Assembly (NCBI RefSeq): GCF_016907475.1
Contig: NZ_JAFBCA010000001.1
Coordinates: forward strand, 4,650,001-4,714,000
Reading direction: 5' to 3'
From: Nocardioides cavernae
GTDB lineage: Bacteria > Actinomycetota > Actinomycetes > Propionibacteriales > Nocardioidaceae
Length of the DNA stretch: 64,000 bases
Part shown: piece after piece, positions 8,695-24,739 of the stretch
Position numbering within the stretch: position 1 is the stretch's first letter
Layout: the number at the start of each line of letters is the position of its first letter
The notes under the pieces: generated by a model
Databases searched by the model: none
The model's input: only the letters and a program-made list of their open reading frames with translations
What the model was told of the DNA's origin: nothing
Translations under genes and position numbers: made by a program

Positions 8695-9963
8695 TCACCA
8701 GTGCTCGAGCGACTCCCGGAACACGGTGGCCAGGTCCTCGGCCCTGACCTCCACCGGTGCGGTGGCGAGCAGGCGCTGCTGCTTGAGTGCCCCCTCGACC
8801 AGGTCGTCGACGTCGGCCTGACCGAAGCCGATCTCGGCCAGGCCGCTCGGCAGGCCGACGTCCCGCATCAGCCCGCGCAGCACGTCGGGGAGCGGCTCGC
8901 CGGTGCCGCCGAGGAGTTCGGCCGCGCGGCGGTGGCGCTCGGGCGCGGCGTCGTGCAGGAACGCGAAGGCTGCGGGCGCGGTCATCACGACGGCCATCCC
9001 GTGCGGGACGATCGGCTCGTCCGCGGGGTAACCCTCGGGTCGGTAGTCGCGGACCCGGCCCGCGATCGGGTAGGCGCAGGCGTGCGGGACGTGGACGCCG
9101 GCGTTGCCGAAGCCCAGCCCGGCGAAGGTGGCGGCGAGGGCCATCTGCTCGCGCGCCTCTGCATCGGAGCCGTCGCGGACCGCGCGACGGAACGCTCCGG
9201 CGAGGAGCGACAGGGACTTCTCGGCCCACATGTCGGCGATGGGGTTGGCGCCGCAGTAGGGCACCCGCTGCTCGGGCTGCTTGGCGTCGAAGTCGGCGAA
9301 CCACCGCGCCGTCCAGCTCTCGAGCGCGTGGCAGAGGATGTCCATGCCTGCCGACGCGGTCACCATCGCGGGCTGCGTCATGGTCAGGTCGGGGTCGACG
9401 ACGGCGAGGGTGGGCCGCAACCGGGCGTGGGAGATGCCGGTCTTCACCGCGAGCGCCAGGACGTCGAGCACGCAGATGGTGGTCGACTCGGCTCCGGTTC
9501 CGGTGGTCGTCGGAACGGCGACTAGCGGCAGGAGCGGGTGCTCGGGCGCCCGGCCGCCGCCGACCGGCGCGTTGACGTAGTCCATCAGCTCGCCGGGGTT
9601 GGTCAGCATGAGGTCGACCGCCTTGGCGGTGTCGATGGACGAGCCGCCTCCGACCGCCACCACGGCGTGGAAGGGACCGCTCCCGCGAGCCGCGGCGACG
9701 GCCGCCTCGAGCGAGGCATCGGTCGGCTCCACACGGGCCTCGGCGTAGACCACCACCTCGAGGCCACGCGACCGCATGCCGTCGGCGACCCGCTCGGGGT
9801 GCCCGGTGGCCGCGACACCGGGGTCGGTGACGAGCAGGACCCGCCGCGCCGCCTCGCCCCTGACGTCGCGGCACAGCTGCTGGACGTCCCAGCCGATCTC
9901 GTCGCTGGCGCCGCGTCCGAACTTCAGCCCGGGCGCGGCGTAGGTGAAGACGCTCTCAGTCAC
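8695..9963 (-). CDS. Iron-containing alcohol dehydrogenase, hydroxyacid-oxoacid transhydrogenase-like
   Basis: The 422-residue group III dehydrogenase has GGGSSIDTAKAVDLM (NAD-binding), VPTTTGTGAEST, and metal-ligand segments MDILCHALES and VHVPHACAYPIAG. The length and HACAYPIAG motif resemble ADHFE1-type hydroxyacid-oxoacid transhydrogenase, which couples 4-hydroxybutyrate oxidation to 2-oxoglutarate reduction. A plain 1,3-propanediol- or 4-hydroxybutyrate dehydrogenase is the alternative. It starts at GTG and overlaps the end of the upstream Nudix gene by 8 bases. Confidence 0.82.
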   Translation of the reverse strand: MTESVFTYAAPGLKFGRGASDEIGWDVQQLCRDVRGEAARRVLLVTDPGVAATGHPERVADGMRSRGLEVVVYAEARVEPTDASLEAAVAAARGSGPFHAVVAVGGGSSIDTAKAVDLMLTNPGELMDYVNAPVGGGRAPEHPLLPLVAVPTTTGTGAESTTICVLDVLALAVKTGISHARLRPTLAVVDPDLTMTQPAMVTASAGMDILCHALESWTARWFADFDAKQPEQRVPYCGANPIADMWAEKSLSLLAGAFRRAVRDGSDAEAREQMALAATFAGLGFGNAGVHVPHACAYPIAGRVRDYRPEGYPADEPIVPHGMAVVMTAPAAFAFLHDAAPERHRRAAELLGGTGEPLPDVLRGLMRDVGLPSGLAEIGFGQADVDDLVEGALKQQRLLATAPVEVRAEDLATVFRESLEHW

Positions 9964-10858
9964 GCTCTGCTCCCAACGCGTAGGTGACGACGTCGAGCAC
10001 GTCGACCTCGCCCGTTGCGATCTGCGTCGTGGGCACCCACGCGACAGCGTCGGTGGTGCCGTCCGTCTCCACCACCCGGGGCTCCCCGTCGGCGACGCTC
10101 GCCCGGTAGACGAGGTGCACGCCGTGGTAGTCCTCGATCCGCCCCGACGGGGCGGTGCCGGAGAAGTGGGTGTCGTGCACGCCGAGCAGGGGGCCGACCT
10201 CGCACGGCAGCCCGCACTCCTCCTCGACCTCGCGGGCCAGCGCGACCGACGGGTGCTCGCCGTGGTCCACGCCCCCGCCTGGCAGCGTCCACCGACCCGG
10301 GTGCGCGGCGGTGGGCGAGAGCCGGGTCAGCAGCACCTCGTCGCCGTCTCCGGCGCACCGGGTGACGACGGCGTACGCCGCGACGCGCTGCAGCCGGAAC
10401 GGCTGGTGGTCGACGAGCGCCTCGGTCACCACGGACGACACCGGGACGGCGCCCGCGGCGACGTCGTCGAGCGCCTTCCAGGCGGCCTCGACCGTGGAGC
10501 CGTCGACCTCGACCACCCGCGGGGCGGGCGCGTCCGGGGGCACCCAGCCCTCGTAGACCAGCCGGATCGCGTGGGCGTCGACGAGCTGCCCGTCGCGCGG
10601 CGAGCGGGGCATGTGGGCGCTGTAGACCCGGGCCCGGTCACCCACGGTGGCGTGGAGGCCCGCCTCCTCGTGCACCTCGCGGATCAGGGCGTCGCGCGGG
10701 TCCTCGCCGTGGTCGACGCCGCCGCCCGGAAGGGTCCACAGCTCGGAGCGGGAGACGCGCGGCGCCAGGCGGCTCAGCAGGATCTCGACCCGACCGCCGC
10801 GCTCGCGGAGGATGACGGCGTACGCCGCCACCCGCTGTCGCCTCGGCAGGGATCCCAT
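9956..10858 (-). CDS. Tandem Nudix hydrolase (two Nudix domains in one chain)
   Basis: This 300-residue protein has two similar Nudix domains, roughly residues 8-140 and 155-295. Each domain begins QRVAAYAV and contains a complete Nudix box: GGGVDHGEDPRDALIREVHEEAG and its copy starting GGGVDHGEHPSVALAREV. Both boxes retain the REVxEE core, so both domains could hydrolyse nucleoside-diphosphate-linked compounds. The duplication is visible within the gene. The substrate is unknown. Confidence 0.85.
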   Translation of the reverse strand: MGSLPRRQRVAAYAVILRERGGRVEILLSRLAPRVSRSELWTLPGGGVDHGEDPRDALIREVHEEAGLHATVGDRARVYSAHMPRSPRDGQLVDAHAIRLVYEGWVPPDAPAPRVVEVDGSTVEAAWKALDDVAAGAVPVSSVVTEALVDHQPFRLQRVAAYAVVTRCAGDGDEVLLTRLSPTAAHPGRWTLPGGGVDHGEHPSVALAREVEEECGLPCEVGPLLGVHDTHFSGTAPSGRIEDYHGVHLVYRASVADGEPRVVETDGTTDAVAWVPTTQIATGEVDVLDVVTYALGAERD

Positions 10859-10880
10859 GCGCCCAACCTAGTGAAGTACG

Positions 10881-11918
10881 GTGAGCGCCGTGCCCCCCGC
10901 GTCCCGAGATCCGTGGCTCGACAACGTCAAGATGGTCCTGATCACGCTGGTCGTCGTGGGGCACTCGATCGGGCTCGTCGAGGCCAGCGCGGGCAGCCAC
11001 TGGGTCTACGACTTCATCTACCTGTGGCACATCCCGGCCTTCGTCTTCGTCAGCGGCTACCTCTCCAAGTCCTTCGAGTGGGACCGCCGCCGGATGAAGA
11101 GCCTGCTCTACACCCTCCTGATCCCCTACCTGCTGTTCGAGCCGGCCCTGTTCTACTACCGCCGCGGGGTCGTCGGCGAGGGCGTGACGGGTCCGCTGTG
11201 GATCGAGCCGCACTGGACCATGTGGTACCTCATCGTGCTGCTGATGTGGCGCCTGATCACCCCGATCCTCAAGCTGCACTGGCTCTTCCTGCCGCTGTCG
11301 GTGATCGTGAGCCTGGTCGGCGGGGTGTGGGACACCGAGGCGCTGATGATCCCGCGCTTCCTCGGCCTGCTGCCGTTCTTCGTGCTCGGCCTGCACCTCA
11401 AGCCCCGTCACCTCGCGCACCTCGACGACGTGTGGGTGAAGGTCGCGGCGGTGCCGATGCTCATCGGCATCGGGATCATGGCGGTCTACACCGACACCTG
11501 GGCGGAGTCGGCGCTGCTCTGGTACGACACCGGGTACTCCGAGATCCCGATCGACAACGAGATCGTCTTCCAGACCCGCCTCACCGTGATGATGGTCGGC
11601 CTGCTCGGCGCCTTCTCCGCGATGTCGCTGGTGCCGCGGCGCAACCTCGGCTGGTTCACCACGATGGGCACCGCCACGATGGTCATCTACCTGTTCCACG
11701 GCTTCGTCATCAAGACGTTCCTGGCGCTGGGCTGGCCGGACTTCACCGCCTCCTACCCGACGCTCGGCCTGGTCCTGACCGTCATCGGCGCAGTCGGCCT
11801 CACCTTCTTCCTCGCGTGCCCGCCCGTGCGGCGGGTGCTCGAGCCGTTCACGAACCCGCTCGGCTGGCTGGAGGCGCACCGCCGGTCCCGGGCTGGCTCG
11901 GCCCCCACGTCGGTCTGA
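10881..11918 (+). CDS. Membrane acyltransferase 3 family protein (fucose 4-O-acetylase-like)
   Basis: The 345-residue protein has about ten membrane helices and the family N-terminus: DPWLDNVKMVLITLVVVGHSIG with the conserved His, then WHIPAFVFVSGYLSK. Such enzymes transfer acetyl or other acyl groups to sugars of surface polysaccharides or lipids. It starts at GTG (an alternative GTG lies 9 bases on). It diverges from the Nudix gene by 22 bases. Its last 71 bases overlap the end of the convergent PlsC-like gene. Confidence 0.82.
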   Translation: MSAVPPASRDPWLDNVKMVLITLVVVGHSIGLVEASAGSHWVYDFIYLWHIPAFVFVSGYLSKSFEWDRRRMKSLLYTLLIPYLLFEPALFYYRRGVVGEGVTGPLWIEPHWTMWYLIVLLMWRLITPILKLHWLFLPLSVIVSLVGGVWDTEALMIPRFLGLLPFFVLGLHLKPRHLAHLDDVWVKVAAVPMLIGIGIMAVYTDTWAESALLWYDTGYSEIPIDNEIVFQTRLTVMMVGLLGAFSAMSLVPRRNLGWFTTMGTATMVIYLFHGFVIKTFLALGWPDFTASYPTLGLVLTVIGAVGLTFFLACPPVRRVLEPFTNPLGWLEAHRRSRAGSAPTSV

Positions 11919-12681
11919 CCGCGGCGCGCGGCACCACGTCGAGGTGGGCGGCCTCGACCCGGGTCGGTGCGTGCCCGCCCAGGTGTGCGGGGTACCACGG
12001 CGCGTGCTCGTCGGGCCGCGGCCGGTGGTGCGCCAGCTGCTGGAGCTCCTCGAGCTGCTCGGTGAGCACGGCGCCCAGCCGGTGCGTCCACGACGTGAGG
12101 TCCTCGTCGGGGGCGATCGTCAGTGGCGGGCCGAAGCTGACGTCGATCCGACGACCGCGGGTGAGGTCGGGGCGCGGCTCGCGACCGCGCGCGTCGGGCA
12201 CGCCGACCGAGTAGACGCGCTGCGCGCCCCACAGCGCCACGGGGACGACGGGGACCCCGGTCTCCCGGGCCAGGCTCGCCACCCCGCGCATCAGCGACCG
12301 GACGGTGTAGGAGTAGCTGATCCCCGCCTCGGGGAACGCACACACCGCCTCTCCGTCGCGCAGCAGCCGGCGCGCCGCGACGTACGCCCCGGCCGGGGCC
12401 TCGCGGTCGACCGGGACGTGCCGCATGGCGCTCATCGCCCGGGCCACGCCGGGCAACTGCCACACGTCGTGGCGGGTCATGAACCGGATGTAGCGGCCCG
12501 AGGACCGGGCGGCGTCCTGCACGAACATGAAGTCCGGGTAGGACACGTGCGTGGCCGCGAGGAGCACGGGCCCCTCGGTCGGCACGTGCTCGGCACCGAG
12601 GCCGGTGACCTGCATCCCGAGCGCACGCATGCCGGCCCTCCCGAGCGCGACGGCCGCCCGGTAGGTGTGCTCGCGGCTCAC
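11848..12681 (-). CDS. 1-acylglycerol-3-phosphate acyltransferase-like (PlsC family)
   Basis: The 277-residue protein carries the acyltransferase HX4D motif in AATHVSYPDF, the FPEAG glycerophosphate-binding motif (AVCAFPEAGISYSY) and VPVVPVALWG. It probably acylates a lysophospholipid or related lipid at the membrane. The GTG at 12681 overlaps the TGA of the upstream flavoprotein gene, which fixes the start; upstream in-frame codons would run inside that gene. The last 40 residues are proline-rich and lie in the 71-base overlap with the convergent acyltransferase 3 gene. Confidence 0.85.
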   Translation of the reverse strand: MSREHTYRAAVALGRAGMRALGMQVTGLGAEHVPTEGPVLLAATHVSYPDFMFVQDAARSSGRYIRFMTRHDVWQLPGVARAMSAMRHVPVDREAPAGAYVAARRLLRDGEAVCAFPEAGISYSYTVRSLMRGVASLARETGVPVVPVALWGAQRVYSVGVPDARGREPRPDLTRGRRIDVSFGPPLTIAPDEDLTSWTHRLGAVLTEQLEELQQLAHHRPRPDEHAPWYPAHLGGHAPTRVEAAHLDVVPRAAVRPTWGPSQPGTGGAPPASRAGS

Positions 12682-13925
12682 GCGAACGGTGGCCGGGCGT
12701 CGCGCGCCATCGACCGGCGGCCCGCCCAACGCCAGACCCGTGCCGCGCGGTCGCGGTCGGCGTCGTCGACGAGGTTGCCCATCCAGCGCAGGGCAAGCGT
12801 CATCAGCCAGTCGGAGCGCATCCCGGCCGGGCCGAGCGCGGCCACGACCTTCGGCTGGGTGGCGATCCCGGCGAGGCGGCGGGCGATGGAGAACGCCTCG
12901 CCGTAGTGCTCCACCAGCGTCGAGCGCCAGGCCTCACCGAGGCCGACGCCGCTCGCGATGTGCTCGGCGACGAGGCGGCCGGTCTCGAGGCCGTAGTCGA
13001 TGCCCTCGCCGTTGAGCGGGTTCACGCACGCGGCGGCGTCACCGATGAGGGCCCAGTTGGGGCCGGCGACGTTGCTGACCGCGCCACCCATCGGCAGCAG
13101 CGCCGAGGTCGGCATCCGCAGCTCGCCCGAGAGCCCGAAGTCCGCGCCGATCGTGTCGGCGTAGGTCTGCATCAGGGGCTTGATGGCGACCTCGGTGGGC
13201 CGCCGGCTGGTCGCCAGCGTGCCGGCGCCGAGGTTCACGGTGCCGTCGCCGAGCGGGAAGATCCACCCGTAGCCCGTCACCAGCTCGCCCTGGTCGTCGC
13301 GCAGCTCGAGGTGCGAGCTGATCCACGGGTCGTCGCTCAGCTCCGAGTCGACGTAGGAGCGACCGGCCACCGCGTAGACGGTGTCGCGGTGCCACTCGCG
13401 CCCGAGGAGCTTGCCGAGCGGCGATCGGACGCCGTCGGCCACGACCAGCCACCGGCAGGCGACCTCGTAGGTGCCCTCGGCGTCGCGCAGCTCGACCGCC
13501 GCGACCCGCTCCCCCTCGCGTCGTACGCCGACCGCGCGGGCGCCGTCGACGGCACGCGCGCCACTCTTGATCGCCACCGTCCGCAGGTGGTCGTCGAGCT
13601 CGGTGCGGGCGACGGCCGAGCCCCAGTCGGGCAGCGAGCCGCCCGGCCACGGCAGCAGGAGGGTCTGGCCGAAGCCGTGGGCACGCAGCCCCTCGTTGAC
13701 GGTGTGGGCGCGCAGCCAGTCCTCGAGACCCAGCTTCTGCATCTCGCCGATCGCGCGCGGGGTCAGCCCGTCACCGCACGTCTTGTCGCGCGGGAACGTC
13801 GCCGCGTCGGCCAGCACGACGTCGAGCCCGGCACGGGCGGCCCACGCCGCGGCGGCCGAGCCGGCGGGGCCGGCGCCGACCACCAGCACGTCGGCGGAGG
13901 TGGGGCGCGAGGAGGGGGTCGTCAC
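12678..13925 (-). CDS. Geranylgeranyl-reductase-family FAD oxidoreductase (MenJ-like)
   Basis: The 415-residue flavoprotein has an N-terminal FAD dinucleotide fold (DVLVVGAGPAGSAAAAWAA), the family motif FPRDKTCGDGLTPRA, and the second FAD motif ALIGDAAACVNPLNGEGIDYGLETG. Family members reduce isoprenoid double bonds. In mycobacteria the homologue MenJ saturates one isoprene unit of menaquinone, the likely role here. It starts at GTG and is translationally coupled (GTGA) to the PlsC-like gene downstream. Confidence 0.88.
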   Translation of the reverse strand: MTTPSSRPTSADVLVVGAGPAGSAAAAWAARAGLDVVLADAATFPRDKTCGDGLTPRAIGEMQKLGLEDWLRAHTVNEGLRAHGFGQTLLLPWPGGSLPDWGSAVARTELDDHLRTVAIKSGARAVDGARAVGVRREGERVAAVELRDAEGTYEVACRWLVVADGVRSPLGKLLGREWHRDTVYAVAGRSYVDSELSDDPWISSHLELRDDQGELVTGYGWIFPLGDGTVNLGAGTLATSRRPTEVAIKPLMQTYADTIGADFGLSGELRMPTSALLPMGGAVSNVAGPNWALIGDAAACVNPLNGEGIDYGLETGRLVAEHIASGVGLGEAWRSTLVEHYGEAFSIARRLAGIATQPKVVAALGPAGMRSDWLMTLALRWMGNLVDDADRDRAARVWRWAGRRSMARDARPPFA

Positions 13926-13966
13926 GGCGGGATTCTCTCAGAGGACGTCCACCGCCCCGGCATCGA

Positions 13967-14002
13967 TGGTCGAGGAAGGCGCGCCGCGCCTGTCGCGAGA
14001 CC
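13967..14002. repeat. Dispersed palindromic repeat, copy 1
   Basis: The copy begins TGGTCGAGGAAGG and ends with CGAGACC. It has an outer GGTC/GACC pairing and an inner stem GGCGC-GCC-GCGCC. A second copy at 58861-58894 has the same flanks but an inner stem GGAC-GAA-GTCC, so the stem covaries. It lies between the flavoprotein gene and the rpoC terminator. Confidence 0.6.
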
Positions 14003-14042
14003 CCGGCCGGTCGTGCCGCCCACCCGTCGATCTCGATACGCA

Positions 14043-14076
14043 CAACGCCCGCCCTCGCATGCGAGGACGGGCGTTG
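14043..14076 (-). terminator. Hairpin terminator after rpoC
   Basis: The arms CAACGCCCG and CGGGCGTTG flank a second palindrome, CCTCGCATGCGAGG, making an almost continuous stem of 16-17 pairs. It begins 47 bases beyond the rpoC stop codon. There is no U-tract, as is usual for high-GC actinobacteria. Being symmetric, it could also stop transcripts from the other side. Confidence 0.75.
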
Positions 14077-14122
14077 GTGCTACTCGATCTGGCTCGTCAC
14101 GCCAGAACGGATCGCTTCGCGA

Positions 14123-17968
<3,846 letters not shown>

Positions 17969-18052
17969 GATGTGTTCCTTTGGTTGCTGTTTGAGTCAGG
18001 TAGCTGTGGGACTGGGGAGTCCGGGCGGCGCGGGCGCCGCCCGGACGTCACC

Positions 18053-21634
<3,582 letters not shown>

Positions 21635-21730
21635 GAGGTGTCCTCACAGATGAGCGAGTGATCGGCGCTGCCGACCACCACAACGGCCGTCCGGAAGGCG
21701 TCGGGCATCTGAGGGCAGGCGCAAGGGGAC

Positions 21731-21760
21731 ACGATAGCGCAACTCAGGACACGCCACAAA
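21731..21760 (-). promoter_or_regulatory. Possible rpoBC promoter
   Basis: On the minus strand a TTTGTG hexamer and a TATCGT hexamer are separated by 18 bases, giving a leader of about 90 bases before rpoB. The -10 is fair and the -35 is weak. The 252-base gap between the mce operon end and rpoB is the expected location. No ribosomal-protein leader structure was recognised. Confidence 0.35.
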
Positions 21761-21863
21761 CGCGGGGTCGATTTCCCAGAGGGTCAGCTCCACGCGTTGG
21801 CCATGACTATGAACGCCACACCGCCCCGGGTCAAGCAGAACGCGCCGATTGCTCCCCCGTTCT

Positions 21864-21879
21864 GCCGGCCTCCGCCGGC
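21864..21879 (-). terminator. Hairpin after the mce operon
   Basis: GCCGGC arms with a CTCC loop begin 7 bases beyond the last mce-operon stop codon. A second hairpin (CCCCACC / GGTGGGG, 21881-21902) overlaps the stop itself. Together they are a plausible factor-assisted terminator before the rpoB promoter. Confidence 0.45.
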
Positions 21880-21886
21880 GCCCCAC

Positions 21887-22687
21887 CTACCCCGGGGTGG
21901 GGGAGGTGACCAGGTCGTCGACCAGCCAGTCGCCGTCCACGCGCTGCATCGACACGGTCACCTGGTCCTTGTAGACCACCGGTTCTGCGTTGAGCTTGTT
22001 GGTCGTGGGGCGGTCCACGAAGACCAGCACCTGCACCCGGTCGGCGCTCGCCCGCACGACCCCGGAGGCGACGACCGAGGCGCCGACCTTCGTCTGCGTC
22101 TGCGGTGCGTTGTCCTCCAGGACCGTGAAGAGCTTGTCGTACTCCTCCCGGTAGCCGCCGGTCATCAGCGCCTGGGCCTCCTGCTGGTCGGCCTCGAGCG
22201 ACTCGTAGTCGTAGGACAGCACGGGTACGACGGCGCGCTCCGCGGCGACCTGGGCGGCCCGGGCAGCCGAGTCGTCCCCGGCGGCCTCGCCCTGCGTCCA
22301 CGTCCAGGCGGTCGCGACCACGAGCCCGGCCGCGAGGACGCCCAGCCCGGCAAGGAGCCAGGTCGGCACCCCTCGCGACGGTGCTCCGTCGGTCGGGGGA
22401 CGGCGGAGGAGGGTGGCGAGGCCCGGCCTCGTGCGCGAGGGTCCCGTGACGGGCGCCGGGGCGCTCTCCTCGTCCGGCGGGAGCACGGGCTCGGGGTCCA
22501 GGCGGGCGTCGTACGCCTCACGTGCGGGCGGGTCGAGGAGCACCTTCGCGGCCCGGTTGAGGGTGTCGAAGCGGCGGTCGCCCGGCTCGAGGTCGGCGAT
22601 CCGGCCCTTCCAGGCGGTGCGGACGTCGTCGTTCGAGGCGTCGCGCGGCACGTCGAGGACGTCGTACCAGGTGGGTGCGTCGCTCAC
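21887..22687 (-). CDS. Mce-associated membrane protein with N-terminal J-like domain
   Basis: The 266-residue protein starts with about 60 residues resembling a DnaJ domain (WYDVLDVPRDASNDDVRTAWK, then LLDPPAREAYDARLDPEP). The HPD tripeptide needed to stimulate Hsp70 is absent. A proline-rich linker, one membrane helix near residues 112-130 and an extracytoplasmic domain ending VDGDWLVDDLVTSPTPG follow; that domain matches Mce-associated (Mas) proteins. The GTG overlaps the TGA of the previous gene (GTGA). Mas proteins are thought to stabilise Mce transport complexes in the envelope. Confidence 0.75.
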   Translation of the reverse strand: MSDAPTWYDVLDVPRDASNDDVRTAWKGRIADLEPGDRRFDTLNRAAKVLLDPPAREAYDARLDPEPVLPPDEESAPAPVTGPSRTRPGLATLLRRPPTDGAPSRGVPTWLLAGLGVLAAGLVVATAWTWTQGEAAGDDSAARAAQVAAERAVVPVLSYDYESLEADQQEAQALMTGGYREEYDKLFTVLEDNAPQTQTKVGASVVASGVVRASADRVQVLVFVDRPTTNKLNAEPVVYKDQVTVSMQRVDGDWLVDDLVTSPTPG

Positions 22688-23379
22688 GGGGCGCTCCCTT
22701 CGGTGGTGCCGTCGCCGGCCCCGGGCTCGGCGGGCGCGCTCACGGGGGTGAAGTCGTCGACGAGCCACTCGCCCTCGATCACCACCAGATCGACGGTGAA
22801 GCGGAACGGCAGCGGCTCCTGGTCGACGGTCCGCGCCTGCCCCGATCCCTGCCCCGATCCCTGCTTGCCCTGCGAGTAGCTGTCGGTGAACGCCCCGGCG
22901 ACCAGCACCCGGGCGGAGTCGTCGTCGACGGAGGAGACGGCCGTGGCGAAGACGTCTGCGGTGCGGGTGATGCCGCCCTGGGCGACGAGCTGCTCGGCCG
23001 TGGCGACCTCCTTGTCGAAGTCGGCGGCGAACTTGGGCGTGATCACCTCGCGGACCTGGTCGCGGTAGTCGGGCATCTGCCCGGAGTCGTCGAGCATGTC
23101 GGGGCTGTAGGTGCCGAGCCGCTTCACGAACTGGTCGGTCAGGCTCATCACCTGCTCGCGCTCCTCGGTGTGGTCGAGGCCGCCGTCCGCGGTCGCGCGC
23201 CCGCCGGCCGTCAGCCACACGAGCAGGGCGAGGCAGGCCACGACGACGAGCGTGAGCGCGACGGCGAGGACGGTCCTCCACCGCGGCGGCCGCTCGGGGT
23301 CGCGGGTGGCGGACCCGGTCCCGACGGACCCGGTCTCGACGGACTCGCCCGGTCGGGCGAGGTCGGTCAGCACGGACAT
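22684..23379 (-). CDS. Mce-associated membrane protein
   Basis: The 231-residue product has a cytoplasmic N-terminus of about 35 residues, one membrane helix (VLAVALTLVVVACLALLVWL) and an outside domain. That domain ends with the strand VVIEGEWLVDDFTPV typical of Mce-associated proteins. The ATG at 23379 is chosen because GGGAGGG lies 3 bases upstream; an earlier ATG lacks this. It follows mceF by 46 bases and overlaps the next Mas-type gene. It likely scaffolds or stabilises the Mce complex. Confidence 0.82.
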   Translation of the reverse strand: MSVLTDLARPGESVETGSVGTGSATRDPERPPRWRTVLAVALTLVVVACLALLVWLTAGGRATADGGLDHTEEREQVMSLTDQFVKRLGTYSPDMLDDSGQMPDYRDQVREVITPKFAADFDKEVATAEQLVAQGGITRTADVFATAVSSVDDDSARVLVAGAFTDSYSQGKQGSGQGSGQARTVDQEPLPFRFTVDLVVIEGEWLVDDFTPVSAPAEPGAGDGTTEGSAP

Positions 23380-23425
23380 GTTCCCTCCCTGGAGCTCCGA
23401 CCCCTCCTCCAAGGGGTCTGGAGGG

Positions 23426-24739
23426 TCAACGACCCTCTGCCCCGGAGGTCACGCCGTCACCCAGCAGCGGCTCGAGGTAGAGCCACTTCCAGCTGTCCTC
23501 CCCCAGCGTGCGCGGCGCCGCCGCACGCGACCCGGTGAGCCGCTCGATCTCCGCGGGGTCGGAGGTCACGGCGCCCGTCTCCGGGTCGTACGCGAAGTCC
23601 GCGGCACCCCATCCGGTGGCCGCCCGGGGCGCCTGGATGTTCTGCGCGCCGCGTGCGTTGGACTTCGAGGCGGGCTCGGTGCAGCCGGCGCCCTCGTCCA
23701 TCGCGGCGTCGCTGCCGTCGAGGGGCGAGCGGCGGTCGGTGCCCTCGTAGCCGCCCAGGCACACGTGCGGGTCGGAGGTCAGCACCATGCCGAAGTGGGC
23801 GTCGTACAGGCCGGTGCCGGGTGACCTCGACACGACGGTGTAGCCGCCCTCGACGACGTAGGGGTAGATCACCAGGAGCTGCTCGATGCCGTCGAGGTGC
23901 TTGACCACGATCTCGCCGGTGGTGACCAGGTTGTTGATGAGGTCGCCGAGCTCCACCTCGTTGTCCTCGAGGAAGACGCGCAGCTCGTTGGCGCCGAGCG
24001 AGCCGTCCTCGATCAGCCGGCGCAGGTCGCGGTCGTGGTCGGCCACCGTGGTGGAGAACACCGAGAGGTCCCGCGCGAAGCGACGGAAGGCGCGCTCGGA
24101 GTCGATCTGCCCGTTGAGGACCGTGTTGCTGTCGCGGATGAGGTCGACGGTGACGTCGAAGTTCTGCTCGGCCGCCGTGATGAACGCGCTGCTGCTGTCG
24201 AGGATGGTCTGCAGGTCGTCGCCGGCGCCGTTGAACGCGAGGCCGAGCTCCGAGGTCACGGTGCGCAGGTCGTCCTGGTCGACGCTGCGGACCGTCTCGT
24301 CGAGGTGGGTCAGCAAGGTGTCGGTCTGGATCGGGGTCGTCGTCACGTCGCGCGCGATCTCCGAACCGTCCTTCAAGTACGGGCCGTCGTCGCTCTGCGG
24401 CTGCAGCTCGACGTACTGCTCGCCGACGGCCGACCGGTTGCCGACCAGCGCGTGCGCGTCGGCCGGGATGTCGTCGTGCTCCTCGTCGATGTCGAGCACG
24501 ATGTCGACGCCGTCGTCGGTGAGGACGAGCTCCTTCACCTCTCCCACGCGCACGCCGCGGTAGGACACCTCCGCTCCCGCGAAGGCGCCGCCCGAGTCGG
24601 CGAAGTGCGCCACCACGGCGTAGCTCTGGTCCATGACGAGGCGGTCGAGCCGCGCGTAGCGGGCGCCCACGAAGCTGACGCCGACCAGGGTGATGATCGC
24701 GAAGACGAGCAGCTGCAGCTTGGTCCGGCGGGTGATCAT
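23426..24739 (-). CDS. MceF-type subunit of the Mce lipid transporter
   Basis: The 437-residue protein has one N-terminal membrane helix (LQLLVFAIITLVGVSFVGA), then an MCE/MlaD domain (YAVVAHFADSGGAFAGAEVSYRGVRVGEV) and a long helical region that in Mce complexes builds the periplasmic channel. The last position in the mceA-F series and the C-terminal extension fit MceF. The ATG overlaps the mceE stop. It handles lipid or sterol substrates passed to the permeases, with the actual cargo unknown. Confidence 0.88.
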   Translation of the reverse strand: MITRRTKLQLLVFAIITLVGVSFVGARYARLDRLVMDQSYAVVAHFADSGGAFAGAEVSYRGVRVGEVKELVLTDDGVDIVLDIDEEHDDIPADAHALVGNRSAVGEQYVELQPQSDDGPYLKDGSEIARDVTTTPIQTDTLLTHLDETVRSVDQDDLRTVTSELGLAFNGAGDDLQTILDSSSAFITAAEQNFDVTVDLIRDSNTVLNGQIDSERAFRRFARDLSVFSTTVADHDRDLRRLIEDGSLGANELRVFLEDNEVELGDLINNLVTTGEIVVKHLDGIEQLLVIYPYVVEGGYTVVSRSPGTGLYDAHFGMVLTSDPHVCLGGYEGTDRRSPLDGSDAAMDEGAGCTEPASKSNARGAQNIQAPRAATGWGAADFAYDPETGAVTSDPAEIERLTGSRAAAPRTLGEDSWKWLYLEPLLGDGVTSGAEGR

